Below, one piece after another: positions 1 to 9,879 of a stretch of 64,000 bases of DNA. The DNA comes from Desulfuromonadaceae bacterium (GTDB lineage: Bacteria; Desulfobacterota; Desulfuromonadia; Geobacterales; Pseudopelobacteraceae). The position numbers were made by a program, and so were the translations under genes. The number at the start of each line of letters is the position of its first letter. The stretch's first letter is position 1. The notes under the pieces were generated by a model. It had not been told where the DNA came from. It made no database searches and was given only the letters and a program-made list of their open reading frames with translations. The stretch covers positions 62,001 through 126,000 of the forward strand of contig JAQTZV010000002.1 of the NCBI GenBank assembly GCA_028687585.1, in the 5' to 3' direction.

Positions 1-167
<167 letters not shown>

Positions 168-189
168 TCATGACCTCCTCTTTCTCAGA

Positions 190-711
190 TCACTCTTTAA
201 AGTACTTGATAATGCACGCTTCCGGCTTTTGGTGCAGCAATGCCTCTTCGTAGTTGCAGATTTCCGCGTACAAAGCCTCGGCAGGAGCGGGACAAATACC
301 CGCATAAACGTGTCACCATTCAGTGCAAGTTTGGTGCAAACAATGCCGCCCTTGCCGGCAAATTCGCTGCCATGCTTGGGGAGTTTGGCCTCGAGTTCTT
401 TGGCATTCGGTTTGACCGCCTCGGTGATTTTTTGCGAACCGGCATCGTAAAATTCAACAATAACCAGATGATCCTGTTCTATCTCAATCTGAATCTTGCG
501 GTTGAGTTCAGCCAGAGCCTCAGGCGATGCTATTTCAGGTAGAGGGCTATCTGCCCAAATAGCTTGTCGTCTCTGCTTTTGCCATGTCCACGACATGGCT
601 GTCCAGGCGGACAGTGCCGAGATAATGTACCAGACCGCCAATCACCAGCGACAGGATGAGACAGGGTAACATAAGTCTGATGGCAAGCCATGTATGAAGG
701 TTATCAATCAT
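190..711 (-). pseudogene. Broken membrane-anchored sensor-like gene
   Basis: A plausible start at 711 (MIDNLHTWLAIRL, with AAAGGAG upstream) leads into one transmembrane helix (LPCLILSLVIGGLVHYL) and a periplasmic-type stretch. The reading then shifts frame near 555-600 to continue as WADSPLPEIASPEALAELNRKI and a compact alpha/beta region ending MRVFVP. It shifts again near 300 to end as AEALYAEICNYEEALLHQ before a TGA at 190. Each piece looks like protein, but no single frame holds all three, so I read it as a decayed gene. The TM-plus-extracytoplasmic layout resembles the N-terminus of HD-GYP or chemotaxis-type sensors, but no output domain remains. A sequencing error could mimic one of the shifts. 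Confidence 0.55.
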
Positions 712-1145
712 CTGTGTTACAGCTCCTTTCATTTCTCCAGGAACTCCGGTTGCCTGGGGCCGTAAATTATGAAGAACCGGCTCCTTCATACGCTTATTAT
801 AGAGCCAAACTGTCTTTTGGCAATCTGCCGCAGGAGAATGCCCGCTCCTGCCCGCCTGAATCTCCGCAAGCTACACTGGCTCGCCGGGGGTGACAACGAC
901 AACGATAATAAAGATTCCGGTACCTTATGTGTGTAGTTCCCGTTGATCTTTTCAGGGGTGGCAGACGCAGTACCACCCGGATTTTTCTACCCGAAATGAA
1001 CAATGATCAAGTTGTCACATACCTCACGGCTTTCATTGCGTTATTTGCAATTCAATTTGTCAGGAGCAGATTTTCTGCCTACGTCAAATGATGAAATATG
1101 ATATAAAAATGTACCGGCTAAAACCGGCAAGCTGACGGAGTATTC
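712..1145. other. Intergenic stretch without a recognisable gene
   Basis: 434 bases lie between the broken minus-strand gene and the ABC transporter genes. The short open frames here have no protein-like composition and no good ribosome binding site. The last 100 bases are AT-rich and should hold the promoter of the downstream ABC operon, but I could not pick convincing -35/-10 boxes. Confidence 0.5.
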
Positions 1146-1826
1146 ATGCCCATCCTCGAAGCCCGATCCATCTCTAAGTCATACTCTATTAACAACACCA
1201 GGGCAACGGTCCTTGACGGTGTCTCTCTCTCTGTGGAGGAAGGTGAATTTCTTGTCATCAAGGGTGAAAGTGGTAGCGGTAAATCAACACTCCTCTCGAT
1301 CCTCTCGGGTCTCGACCGTCCTGATACCGGCCGAATCCTGCTGGTCGAGCGAGATATCACCGAACTCTCGGAAGAAGACCTTGCACCTGTCAGAAACAGC
1401 ACCTTCGGCTTCGTTTTTCAATCATTCCACCTGATCCCGTCGCTCACGGCGATAGAGAACGTAATGTTCCCGGCCGAACTTCGTGGAGACCCGTACGCAC
1501 GGGCAAAAGCGAATATGCTCCTTGAGCAGGTTGGGCTTTCCGGCAGGTCTGCCAGCTTTCCCCATCAACTCTCCGGCGGCGAGAAACAGCGTTGCGCAAT
1601 CTGTCGGGCATTGGTCAACGAACCGCAGATACTCTTTGCCGACGAACCGACCGGCAATCTCGACCTGGCAAACGGCAGAACAGTTATGGATCTGCTTTGT
1701 GATCTTCACAGCAAACGCCGGACAACGTTGATCCTCGTTACACACAGCCGGGAGATCGCACAAACTGCAGATCGGGTTATGACCCTCCGGGACGGCAGAA
1801 TGGTTGCCAATTCCGACCATGTATAA
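1146..1826 (+). CDS. ABC transporter ATP-binding protein, LolD/YbbA type
   Basis: This 226-residue ATPase has Walker [10 protein letters not shown] at residues 40-48, the ABC signature LSGGEKQR, Walker B ILFADEP followed by the D-loop (GNLD), and the switch histidine in LVTHS. Size and the short insertion-free fold match the MacB/LolD/YbbA subfamily, which powers mechanotransmission or lipoprotein release rather than classical import. It overlaps the next gene by 8 nt, and that gene encodes a matching FtsX-type permease. A TesA-like esterase follows. Together this reproduces the ybbA-ybbP-tesA neighbourhood of gamma-proteobacteria. The exact substrate is unknown. Confidence 0.9.
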   Translation: MPILEARSISKSYSINNTRATVLDGVSLSVEEGEFLVIKGESGSGKSTLLSILSGLDRPDTGRILLVERDITELSEEDLAPVRNSTFGFVFQSFHLIPSLTAIENVMFPAELRGDPYARAKANMLLEQVGLSGRSASFPHQLSGGEKQRCAICRALVNEPQILFADEPTGNLDLANGRTVMDLLCDLHSKRRTTLILVTHSREIAQTADRVMTLRDGRMVANSDHV

Positions 1827-4314
1827 CCTGCGCCTCCTCCTCCGGCAAATTCGAGGGGCCTTGCGCCAGTCAACCGTCTTCGCACTCTGTGTGGCACTTT
1901 CAGTCATTACCATGGTTTCCTTAGGCAGCTTCAGTCGGAGCGTCCACTCATCTCTCCTGCGGGACGCTCGCGTTCTTCATGCTGCAGACATCATTATCAA
2001 GTCCCACTCCCCGTTCTCGCCCTCTCTTATCAAAGCCGTAGTCGAACTGCAAAGTCAAAAAGAGATCGAAATTGCTCGCGTCTACGAGTTTTACTCCATA
2101 GTCCGGACGATAGACAACAAAGCGTCTCTGCTTTCTGACCTGAAAATTGTCGAGCCGAACTACCCTTTCTACGGTGCTGTGCTGCTTACCTCCGGACGAC
2201 CGTTCCGTGAAGTTCTAACAGCGGGCGGCATCGTTGTCGAGCAGCAACTCCTTGACCGCCTGCACCTTCGGGTCGGCGACAAACTCCGGATTGGCAGTAC
2301 CGCTTTAACAATCCGGGATGTACTGGTAACCGAACCCGACCGCCCGGTTAATCTCTTTTCCCTCGGCCCACGCGTTTTTATTGCAGCTGCGGATCTCGCT
2401 TCACTGGAACTGGTTGGCACGGGGAGCAGAGTACACTACTCAATCCTTGCAAAAGTCCGGGATCCGCAGGGGATCGACCGCATAGCCAAAGAGCTGGGGC
2501 GTTCGGCAGTCAAAGACCGGGATCAGGTAGAAACCTACCTGACGGCCGGTTCCGGGGTAAAGCGTTTCTTCGACAATCTGCTGTTTTTCCTCAATCTAAT
2601 CGGCATGTTCACCCTGCTTCTGGCGGGGATCGGCATTCAGAGTACCTTGACGGCCTTGTTGAAAGAACAGGAGCGGACCATAGCAATTATGAAAGCGTTG
2701 GGAGCCGGGAGCCGCTTTATCCGCTCTCATTATTTTGCCCTGGCTTTTGCTCTTGGTCTCATCGGTACTTTCTGGGGCATGACAGCAAGTTTTCTCTTGC
2801 AACCGTTTCTCCCGGCGCTGTTCCGGGGACTGCTCCCTGCCACCGTTGAGTTTACTATCTCCGGGAGTGCCGTAGCCGAAGGTTTAATTCTCGGCTTAAT
2901 GGTTGTTTTTCTTTTTACCGCCCTGCCGATCTATCAACTCGGGGGGGTAAAGCCCCGAGCCATTTTCGGCAAGGATGAACAGATTGCTAAGCTCCGGCTA
3001 CCGACATTGATAACCGCTGGTGCCTCTCTGCTCTTTTTGCTCGCCATGGTTCTATGGCGGGTTCAAGAGGTGAAAACCAGCCTGTATTTCGTTCTCGGAA
3101 TTGCGGCGCTCATCATCATTTCCCTGCTATGCGCTGAAGGGATCATCTGTCTGCTGAGGAAACAGCAACCTCGAAACCTGATCCTGCGCCAGGCAGTAAG
3201 AGGTTTATTTCGTCCCGGTAATGCCACGCGATCAACGATTGTAACGTTGACCGCTTCCCTGGCGGTGATCTTTTGCATAACCCTCGTAGAGAAGAACCTG
3301 GATAGTGCTTTCATCCAATCTTACCCTCCCAAGTCTCCAAACCTCTTCTTTATCGACATCCAGCCCGGACAGAAGGCCGCCTTCGTTCAAACGCTCGGTA
3401 TAGATACCACCCTCTATCCGATTGTCAAAGGTTCCATTATTGCTCTTAACGGCGATCCTGTTGATCGGGAGATAGAGCACCAAAAACGGGGAGATAACCT
3501 TGGGCGTGAATTCAATCTGACCTACCGGGATCAACTTTTAGTGGATGAGAAGATTGTTACGGGCAACACTCTTTTCCGGAAGGATTGGTCCGGGTTACAG
3601 GTTTCAGTTCTGGACACGGTTCTGAAGATGCGGGATATGCACGTCGGCGATACCATCACATTCCGTATTCAGGGCATTCCAATGGCAGCGCGGATCTCAA
3701 GCATTCGCACAAGTTCCCGGGAGGTACTGCAGCCATTCTTCTATTTCGTGTTTCCGGACAAAGCTCTCAATGACGCCCCCCAGACACTGTTCGCAGCTGT
3801 CCGGGTAGACAAGGAACGCATAGCCCCGCTCCAGAACCGGATAGCGGGTGCCTTACCGAATATTACTACTATTGATTTAACGGAAACAGTGGCGGTTTTC
3901 GCCGGAATCATGGGGAAACTCTCAACAATTGTCCGCTTTTTTACCCTCTTTAGTGTTGTCGCAGGGGTCTTGATTATTGTCAGTTCAATATTTGCCACGC
4001 GCCATGTCCGCATACGTGAGTCGGTCTACTTCACTATTCTCGGTGCGCGGAGAAGGTTCGTTCTTGCCGTCTTTGCCGCAGAGAACCTCTGTCTTGGACT
4101 GGCAAGCGCCGTGAGTGCCCTGATTCTTGCCCAGACAGGCAGTTGGGCCATCTGCCGGTTTGCCCTCGATGTAACCTGTCAGCCATTCGCCGGCATCAGC
4201 TTCTTGATGACTATGGCAACGACACTGGTTATCATAGTCATCGGACTCGGAGCCTCGCTCTCGATCTTGAACGTAAAGCCGGTTGAGTTCCTGCGGGAAC
4301 AAGCTGATGAATGA
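1819..4314 (+). CDS. FtsX-like ABC permease, YbbP type
   Basis: A protein of about 831 residues with an N-terminal transmembrane helix (STVFALCVALSVITMVSLGSF) and a large periplasmic domain. Groups of helices follow around residues 255-370 and 385-445, then a second periplasmic domain and four C-terminal helices. The duplicated FtsX arrangement is the YbbP pattern. The frame is open from a TTG at 1804, but the ATG at 1819 is the better start and gives an 8-nt overlap with the ATPase gene, implying translational coupling. It should form the membrane part of the ABC complex with the preceding ATPase. Its role in lipid or lipoprotein handling is inferred from family and from the esterase next door. 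Confidence 0.88.
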   Translation: MYNLRLLLRQIRGALRQSTVFALCVALSVITMVSLGSFSRSVHSSLLRDARVLHAADIIIKSHSPFSPSLIKAVVELQSQKEIEIARVYEFYSIVRTIDNKASLLSDLKIVEPNYPFYGAVLLTSGRPFREVLTAGGIVVEQQLLDRLHLRVGDKLRIGSTALTIRDVLVTEPDRPVNLFSLGPRVFIAAADLASLELVGTGSRVHYSILAKVRDPQGIDRIAKELGRSAVKDRDQVETYLTAGSGVKRFFDNLLFFLNLIGMFTLLLAGIGIQSTLTALLKEQERTIAIMKALGAGSRFIRSHYFALAFALGLIGTFWGMTASFLLQPFLPALFRGLLPATVEFTISGSAVAEGLILGLMVVFLFTALPIYQLGGVKPRAIFGKDEQIAKLRLPTLITAGASLLFLLAMVLWRVQEVKTSLYFVLGIAALIIISLLCAEGIICLLRKQQPRNLILRQAVRGLFRPGNATRSTIVTLTASLAVIFCITLVEKNLDSAFIQSYPPKSPNLFFIDIQPGQKAAFVQTLGIDTTLYPIVKGSIIALNGDPVDREIEHQKRGDNLGREFNLTYRDQLLVDEKIVTGNTLFRKDWSGLQVSVLDTVLKMRDMHVGDTITFRIQGIPMAARISSIRTSSREVLQPFFYFVFPDKALNDAPQTLFAAVRVDKERIAPLQNRIAGALPNITTIDLTETVAVFAGIMGKLSTIVRFFTLFSVVAGVLIIVSSIFATRHVRIRESVYFTILGARRRFVLAVFAAENLCLGLASAVSALILAQTGSWAICRFALDVTCQPFAGISFLMTMATTLVIIVIGLGASLSILNVKPVEFLREQADE

Positions 4315-4358
4315 TCCGTTTCCATTTGGAATGACACACGTATGAAAGGGAGATATAC

Positions 4359-5030
4359 ATGTCAAAAGTTTTGCGGGTTTCTTCTCTGGCTGTTGTGCTG
4401 ATATATCTGCTGTGTGGATGTGAAAAGCACTCCTCGTCACCTCCATCTCCAAAAACTCAGCCACTGCCATCATTCAAAGGAACCATTGTTGCCGTCGGAG
4501 ACAGCCTCACCGCAGGATACGGGGTGAACGAAGCGGATGCCTATCCGGCTCAATTGGAAAAGAAACTACAGGGTGCGGGTTTCAATTGGAGGGTTATAAA
4601 TGCTGGAATCAGCGGCGAGACGAGCAGTGGCACGTTATCGCGTGTTGCATGGGTGCTCAAACTCAAACCCGACATCGTCATCCTCGAAACTGGAGCCAAT
4701 GACGGGCTACGTGGAATAGATCCGCAGGTGACGAAAAAAAACATCGATGAAACAATCCGTATTCTCAAGGACAACCGAGTCACCGTAATTCTGGCAGGCA
4801 TGCGCATGGTCACCAGCATGGGGCGGGACTACACTTCTGAATTTGGCGCCATATACCCCGTAGTGGCGAAAAAGCATAACCTGATACTGATCCCATTCTT
4901 CCTTCAGGGCATTGCCGGCATTCCAACCCTTAATCAGAACGACGGAATACACCCGGTTGCAGAGGGGTACAGAATTATTACCGATATGATCTTCCCCTAT
5001 GTAGTGCAGGTACTTACATCGAAAACATAA
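4359..5030 (+). CDS. GDSL/SGNH esterase, TesA-like lipoprotein
   Basis: 223 residues with all SGNH blocks visible: VAVGDSLTAGYG (catalytic Ser49), the glycine in GISGET, GANDG (block III) and DGIHP (block V, catalytic Asp and His). The N-terminus is a lipoprotein signal ending in a lipobox with Cys21 (LLCGC), so the mature enzyme is probably tethered to a membrane facing the periplasm. E. coli TesA is instead a soluble periplasmic thioesterase/lysophospholipase. It lies 44 nt downstream of the YbbP-type permease gene, on the same strand. Acyl-ester or lysophospholipid hydrolysis is the likely activity; the substrate is inferred. RBS GGGAGA precedes the ATG. Confidence 0.88.
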   Translation: MSKVLRVSSLAVVLIYLLCGCEKHSSSPPSPKTQPLPSFKGTIVAVGDSLTAGYGVNEADAYPAQLEKKLQGAGFNWRVINAGISGETSSGTLSRVAWVLKLKPDIVILETGANDGLRGIDPQVTKKNIDETIRILKDNRVTVILAGMRMVTSMGRDYTSEFGAIYPVVAKKHNLILIPFFLQGIAGIPTLNQNDGIHPVAEGYRIITDMIFPYVVQVLTSKT

Positions 5031-5282
5031 AGCACAAGTTCTGCTTATCTTTTAGCTATATGTTCTGCCGGACGAACCCAAGTGACGAGTCCATGTTCAA
5101 ACTGCTTTATTTAGCTTTACAAAATATCTCGAAGAAATCGACCATGCCTATCAGATTGAAAATCAGCATTGAACCAGTTCAGCATCATATTTGACGGCAG
5201 AATGCCAACTGCTAAAAGTATCTTTTCAGTCTCTAAGGTGAATGATAGCAAGTATTTTCCGCATAAATCATGAGGTTTTAGA
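5031..5282. other. Intergenic stretch before the hybrid kinase
   Basis: 252 bases without a gene. Nothing recognisable apart from AT-rich DNA near 5250-5282 leading to the kinase start. Confidence 0.4.
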
Positions 5283-7649
5283 ATGGCCGAAAATATAGAA
5301 AATATTAAGCAGATCAAGAAGCAACGTTGGCTGAAGATGGTAATGTTCTCTCTTCTGGCGGCCGTTATTGTATCAGGTTCTGTCTATTACGCCATATCAA
5401 GCTATGTCATGAGTGAGGCAGAGGAGAACATTCAGAACATCCTACAGTCTAACAGGGCGGTACATCAATACATTCAGCAAATTATGCATCCGACATTTTT
5501 CCGGGATCGCAACAAGGGAAAAGTGCCCCAGGATTATTATACTCCGGAAATTTTTTCTTCTTCTTTCATCGTGCGAGTTATGCATAACTTTCATAATAAG
5601 GAGCGTGTAAAACTCGGATTACCTGAGGTTTACTATAAACTGGCATCTGACAACCCCCGCAACCCGCTGAACAAGGCTGATGAATTTGAAATGGGTCTGA
5701 TCAGGATGTTCAATGAACAGCGGGACATGAAACAGTTCCGAAAGATAGTTACGGTTGATGGGAAGGATTATCTCTACTATGCAATCCCTTTCCTTGAAAC
5801 AAGCAATGCTTGCATACGTTGCCACGGCAAGCGATCTGATGCGCCAGTTGGCTTGCAGCGAATATATTCTGGAAGCGGCGGTTTTAACGAACTGACTGGC
5901 CGTATTCGCGCAATAGAGTCTATTCGCGCTCCTATCGTTAAAGAAAAGTATTCTCTTGCCATAACCGGTTCTTCTATCGCAGTATTTGCTGTAGTAGGGC
6001 TGGGCATGTTCTTCTTCAATAGAAAGCTTAGATATGATGTTAGCGAGCGGACCGTAGATCTGGAACATGAGATTAAAGAACGAGTCAACACAGAGCGCGA
6101 ACTTGTTGTGAGTCGCAGGCTGTATCAAAATCTTGTGGAAGGGACACCGGATCTTATCACCAGAGTAGATACGGAGGGGCGCCTGGTCTTTGTGAACCAT
6201 GCCGCACTCAACATCTTTGGATTGTCGCCTGAAGAATGTATTGGCCGTTTGGTTTTTGACTTCATACACCCTGAAGATCGGGAGGTGACGATCAAAGCGT
6301 TTCAGGATTGGCTTAATGGCAGCAAGGAATCATTCACTTTTGAGAATCGGCAAGTGGGCATTTTGGGTCAAGAACACTTTATGTCATGGTCGATTCGCAG
6401 TGAAAAAGATGAGAATGGCATTGTCCAAGGTTTTGCCGGCACAGCTCATGACATCACCAACCGCAAACGTGCTGAAGAGGAGAAGATCAAACTTGAAAGC
6501 CAGCTCCAACAGGCGCAAAAGATGGAATCAGTTGGCCGGTTGGCCGGAGGTGTCGCTCACGATTTTAATAACCTGCTGACGGTCATCCTTGGAGGTGCTC
6601 ACCTCGCTCTCAGTGAACTGGAACCTGGTCAACCTCTCTATGAATACGTAACCCTAATCCAAAACGCCGGCGAAAAATCTGCCGTTCTCACGCAGCAATT
6701 ACTGGCCTTTGCACGTAAACAGACCATCGAACCCAAGGTGCTGGACCTGAACGAGATCGTATCAGGAATGATCAAGATGCTCCAACGCCTGATCGGCGAG
6801 AATACACAGTTAACGTGGCAGCCAGCGAACAATCTATGGCCGGTCAAGGCAGACCCCTCCCAGATTGATCAAATCCTTGCCAACCTCTGTGTTAACGCTC
6901 GGGATTCGATAACAGACATCGGTGCTATTACTATCCAGACGGGGAACAACGTTGTTGATGAGGGCTACAATATCGAACATGCTGACGTTATTCCTGGCGA
7001 GTATGTTCATATTTCCGTGTGCGACAACGGCTGCGGCATGGACAAAGAAACAATGGCTCATATTTTTGAACCATTCTTCACGACGAAAGGTGCCGGTGAA
7101 GGAACCGGTTTGGGTCTGGCCACAGTATATGGTGCTGCAAAACAGAACAACGGCTTTGTCAACGTCTACAGTGAGCTTGGCATTGGTACTACTTTCACAA
7201 TCTATCTGCCCAGGTATGTTGGCAATGCCGATCAGAAGTCAGCAAAAGGACAGGCGCAACCGGCCCCGAGGGGGCTAGAGACAATTTTACTTGTAGAAGA
7301 TGAGGCTGCAATTCTTAATATGGTAAAATTGCTTCTCACAAAACAGGGCTATACTGTGCTGGCGGCAAACACCCCCGGAGAAGCGACCCGTTTGGCAAGT
7401 GAACAGTCCGGTAAAATTGATCTGCTCATTACTGATGTGGTGATGCCGGAGATGAACGGGAAGGATTTGGCTCATAACCTGATGTCACTCAATTCGAAAC
7501 TCAAATGCTTGTTCATGTCCGGATATACTGCTGACGTGATCGCTCATCATGGTGTTCTCGAAGAAGGGATGCATTTTATTCATAAACCATTCGCTTTGCC
7601 TGATCTGGCGGTTAAAGTGCGAAAAGTGCTGGATGGAAAATACCCGTGA
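5283..7649 (+). CDS. Hybrid sensor histidine kinase with haem-binding DUF3365 sensor domain
   Basis: 788 residues. Order: cytoplasmic tip, TM helix (about 18-38), a periplasmic DUF3365/Tll0287-type domain carrying a c-type haem motif CIRCH at 177-181, and a second TM (226-246). A short linker helix, a PAS domain (about 280-390), a HisKA phosphoacceptor (GGVAHDFNNLL, His426) and an HATPase domain (DNGCGMD, EPFFTTK, GTGLGLATVYG) follow, ending in a receiver domain (LLVEDE and phosphoacceptor Asp in LITDVVMPE). The covalent haem suggests redox or gas sensing at the periplasm. No DNA-binding output is attached and no partner regulator is adjacent, so the downstream target is unknown. Single gene with its own RBS. 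Confidence 0.9.
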   Translation: MAENIENIKQIKKQRWLKMVMFSLLAAVIVSGSVYYAISSYVMSEAEENIQNILQSNRAVHQYIQQIMHPTFFRDRNKGKVPQDYYTPEIFSSSFIVRVMHNFHNKERVKLGLPEVYYKLASDNPRNPLNKADEFEMGLIRMFNEQRDMKQFRKIVTVDGKDYLYYAIPFLETSNACIRCHGKRSDAPVGLQRIYSGSGGFNELTGRIRAIESIRAPIVKEKYSLAITGSSIAVFAVVGLGMFFFNRKLRYDVSERTVDLEHEIKERVNTERELVVSRRLYQNLVEGTPDLITRVDTEGRLVFVNHAALNIFGLSPEECIGRLVFDFIHPEDREVTIKAFQDWLNGSKESFTFENRQVGILGQEHFMSWSIRSEKDENGIVQGFAGTAHDITNRKRAEEEKIKLESQLQQAQKMESVGRLAGGVAHDFNNLLTVILGGAHLALSELEPGQPLYEYVTLIQNAGEKSAVLTQQLLAFARKQTIEPKVLDLNEIVSGMIKMLQRLIGENTQLTWQPANNLWPVKADPSQIDQILANLCVNARDSITDIGAITIQTGNNVVDEGYNIEHADVIPGEYVHISVCDNGCGMDKETMAHIFEPFFTTKGAGEGTGLGLATVYGAAKQNNGFVNVYSELGIGTTFTIYLPRYVGNADQKSAKGQAQPAPRGLETILLVEDEAAILNMVKLLLTKQGYTVLAANTPGEATRLASEQSGKIDLLITDVVMPEMNGKDLAHNLMSLNSKLKCLFMSGYTADVIAHHGVLEEGMHFIHKPFALPDLAVKVRKVLDGKYP

Positions 7650-7882
7650 TTTCTGGTATGAGACCCTCAAGGGGATCGATGAAAACCAGCGGGAATTCTT
7701 CTAGGCAGCAGAGGCGGGAAAGCGAGGGACATATTCCGAATGGAGCTCGTTATTGTTGTTTTTGAAGTGATGACATTTTTATGGTATGAGGACAGTGGCG
7801 CGTCCAATTATCAGCAGCGTACAATGCTCATGAATGTCCCCTGATAGCCGGCCTAAACCATGGATCCCTTGGAGGAGAATCG
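7650..7882. other. Intergenic stretch before the glycosyltransferase
   Basis: 233 bases without a supported gene. It must hold the promoter of the glycosyltransferase, but no clear boxes were found. Confidence 0.4.
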
Positions 7883-9694
7883 ATGAATCATCCATCCCGG
7901 ACGCACCGGCAAGCCTGGCAAAACGGCATGAGCCTTTCCCTGCTATGTGGGCTTATTACCCTTGTCATGGCCGTTGGTCTGTTCGCGTACGGAATCTCCT
8001 CGGCCGACCGGATGCGCGACCTTTTCGGGAAATCAACCTATTATATTCTGTGGATTCTTTTTCTCATCTGGCTGATACAGTGCGGTATATTCCTCCGTTC
8101 CATTGCGTTTTCCTGGAAACAGTTCCTGCGCGATTCCTGGCCCGTGCTGGTTGTCGCACTCCTGCTTACCGTCATGACAGCCACGGCCGTTCCATCCAAA
8201 TTCCGTGTTCTCAGTGATGAAGCCAATCTAGCTTCGGTATCCCGATCGATGGTACACGCCAAGACCGTGTATAATTATACGATCGCAAAAAATTACTACT
8301 TCACGTTCACACCTCTTGTGGCCGAGCTCGAAAAACGGCCCATGCTCTACCCGTTCTTCGCTCATCTCCTGCATCTTGTGCGCGGTTATGACGTCAAGAA
8401 CCTCTTTCTGCTTAATCTTCTTCTGCTTTTTTTCCTTCTTGCGGCAGCCGGCATTCTGGTCAGACGGGCATTCTCTTCGGCACTATTTCCTGAATCAGGC
8501 TCCGTATGGTTTTCCGCACTGTTTTTACTACTTTCCTGTCCGATCGTCACGCTCACAGCCACATCTGCGGGGTTTGACTTTTTTTCTGCGGTGTTTTTCG
8601 GCTGGTCTTTTTTTCTGCTGACCCGGTTTATTAAACTCCGGACTCCCGAAAGTCTTGCCTTTCTCTGGATAAACCTGCTCCTGCTCGCTCATGCGCGCTA
8701 TGAATCGTTCATCTTTTTCGGTATTGTCATGTGCGGACTGCTGATTTCCCGCCGCCTCACCCCGGACCTTTTTTCACGCTACCACCACGTATACCTGGTA
8801 GCTCCTCTTGCCCTTGTTCCGCTTGTTTTTCAGCGGATAATCTGCCATGGCAAGTACGAAAACCCACCCGGTGTTCCGGTATTTTCCGTCCGGCATCTCG
8901 TGACCAATCTTAAACACTTTTTTCAGTGTATTTCCGATTTTACGTTTTTTTATCCGTATCCGAATCTGCTGCTGTGGATTTCTCTTGCCCTGGCAATAGC
9001 ATTGGGGATGCTCTGGTATCTCAGGAAAAGTGTGACTGTCAGTTCAGACCTGCGCCTGTTCCTCGCCCTGCTGCTTGCAAGTCTGGGGGCATATCTTGCT
9101 GTGGTCTTTTCGTATTACCTGGGCGACCCCAAACACCCCACGTCAGCCCGTTTTTTTGTGCTCCCCGTAGCCGCCCTTGCCCTGTTACCGGTTCTGGCCC
9201 ATCGTGTCTGGCCGCGTATTTTCAGCCAGCGATTGTTGCTTGCAGGGTCAGTCGGCATGCTGTTGCTCTATTTCCCGGTAGCTAGCGAGGACCGCTTCAC
9301 CCAGTCACTTGAACTGATCAGGGAGACGGAACATTCAGTGCAGTTTCTGCAACGCTTGCAGAGCAGAAACATATTCGTCATTGCCGACAGACCCGGTATT
9401 TACAGCGCCTTTCAGTATGGAACGGCAGATTTCTCATATGCAAACAAAAACAGGAAAGAACTGCTTGCCGAGCTGGATAATCATCTCTACAGCAGAATCG
9501 TAGTCCTGCAGCAGATTTCCTATGACACCCGCACACCGCTCCAATCTCAAGTGCTTGATCCCGAATTTGTTCTTTCACAACCGGCGGCGGAATATCAGAT
9601 CACCGGAAACTACTTCCTGCGGATATCCTATGTCGTACGACCGGAAAGCGCTCCCTCAAGAGATGCGGTTCAGAGGGCAGTGCTTCAGCAATAG
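7883..9694 (+). CDS. Polytopic membrane glycosyltransferase, GT-C/ArnT-like
   Basis: 603 residues with roughly a dozen hydrophobic helices from residue 16 to about 470 and a soluble C-terminal tail. After the first helices there is an extracytoplasmic Asp-Glu pair in VLSDEANLASVSRSM (residues 112-113), at the place where GT39/GT83-type glycosyltransferases keep their catalytic acid. That would make it a polyprenyl-phosphate-sugar dependent transferase acting on a surface glycan, lipid A or protein. The start has a strong GGAGGAG site 6 nt upstream. It is monocistronic as far as can be seen. The family assignment is moderate because no longer motif is decisive. Confidence 0.65.
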   Translation: MNHPSRTHRQAWQNGMSLSLLCGLITLVMAVGLFAYGISSADRMRDLFGKSTYYILWILFLIWLIQCGIFLRSIAFSWKQFLRDSWPVLVVALLLTVMTATAVPSKFRVLSDEANLASVSRSMVHAKTVYNYTIAKNYYFTFTPLVAELEKRPMLYPFFAHLLHLVRGYDVKNLFLLNLLLLFFLLAAAGILVRRAFSSALFPESGSVWFSALFLLLSCPIVTLTATSAGFDFFSAVFFGWSFFLLTRFIKLRTPESLAFLWINLLLLAHARYESFIFFGIVMCGLLISRRLTPDLFSRYHHVYLVAPLALVPLVFQRIICHGKYENPPGVPVFSVRHLVTNLKHFFQCISDFTFFYPYPNLLLWISLALAIALGMLWYLRKSVTVSSDLRLFLALLLASLGAYLAVVFSYYLGDPKHPTSARFFVLPVAALALLPVLAHRVWPRIFSQRLLLAGSVGMLLLYFPVASEDRFTQSLELIRETEHSVQFLQRLQSRNIFVIADRPGIYSAFQYGTADFSYANKNRKELLAELDNHLYSRIVVLQQISYDTRTPLQSQVLDPEFVLSQPAAEYQITGNYFLRISYVVRPESAPSRDAVQRAVLQQ

Positions 9695-9812
9695 AACTGT
9701 TTTTCATAAACCATTCTGGACGACACCAAAAGCGCAGGAATCACCTGATGTAATAATATGTTACACTTGCAACTGTCCGTTATATTTAATACAAATATTT
9801 AGACAATTTTTC

Positions 9813-9840
9813 TTGAAAACTCCAGAGCTTTTGGTATAAA
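9813..9840 (+). promoter_or_regulatory. Candidate sigma-70 promoter of the repeat lipoprotein
   Basis: TTGAAA at 9813-9818 and TATAAA at 9835-9840, separated by 16 bp, 40 bp before the ATG. AT-rich DNA lies upstream. Predicted from the sequence only. Confidence 0.5.
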
Positions 9841-9879
9841 TTAACCCTGTTATAAATTATATTTACAAAGGGGGATTTT

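Noticed and set aside
7834-8217. 127-codon plus-strand ORF overlapping the glycosyltransferase start
   Set aside because: Out-of-frame reading; the 7883 gene has the GGAGGAG site and continuous membrane helices.
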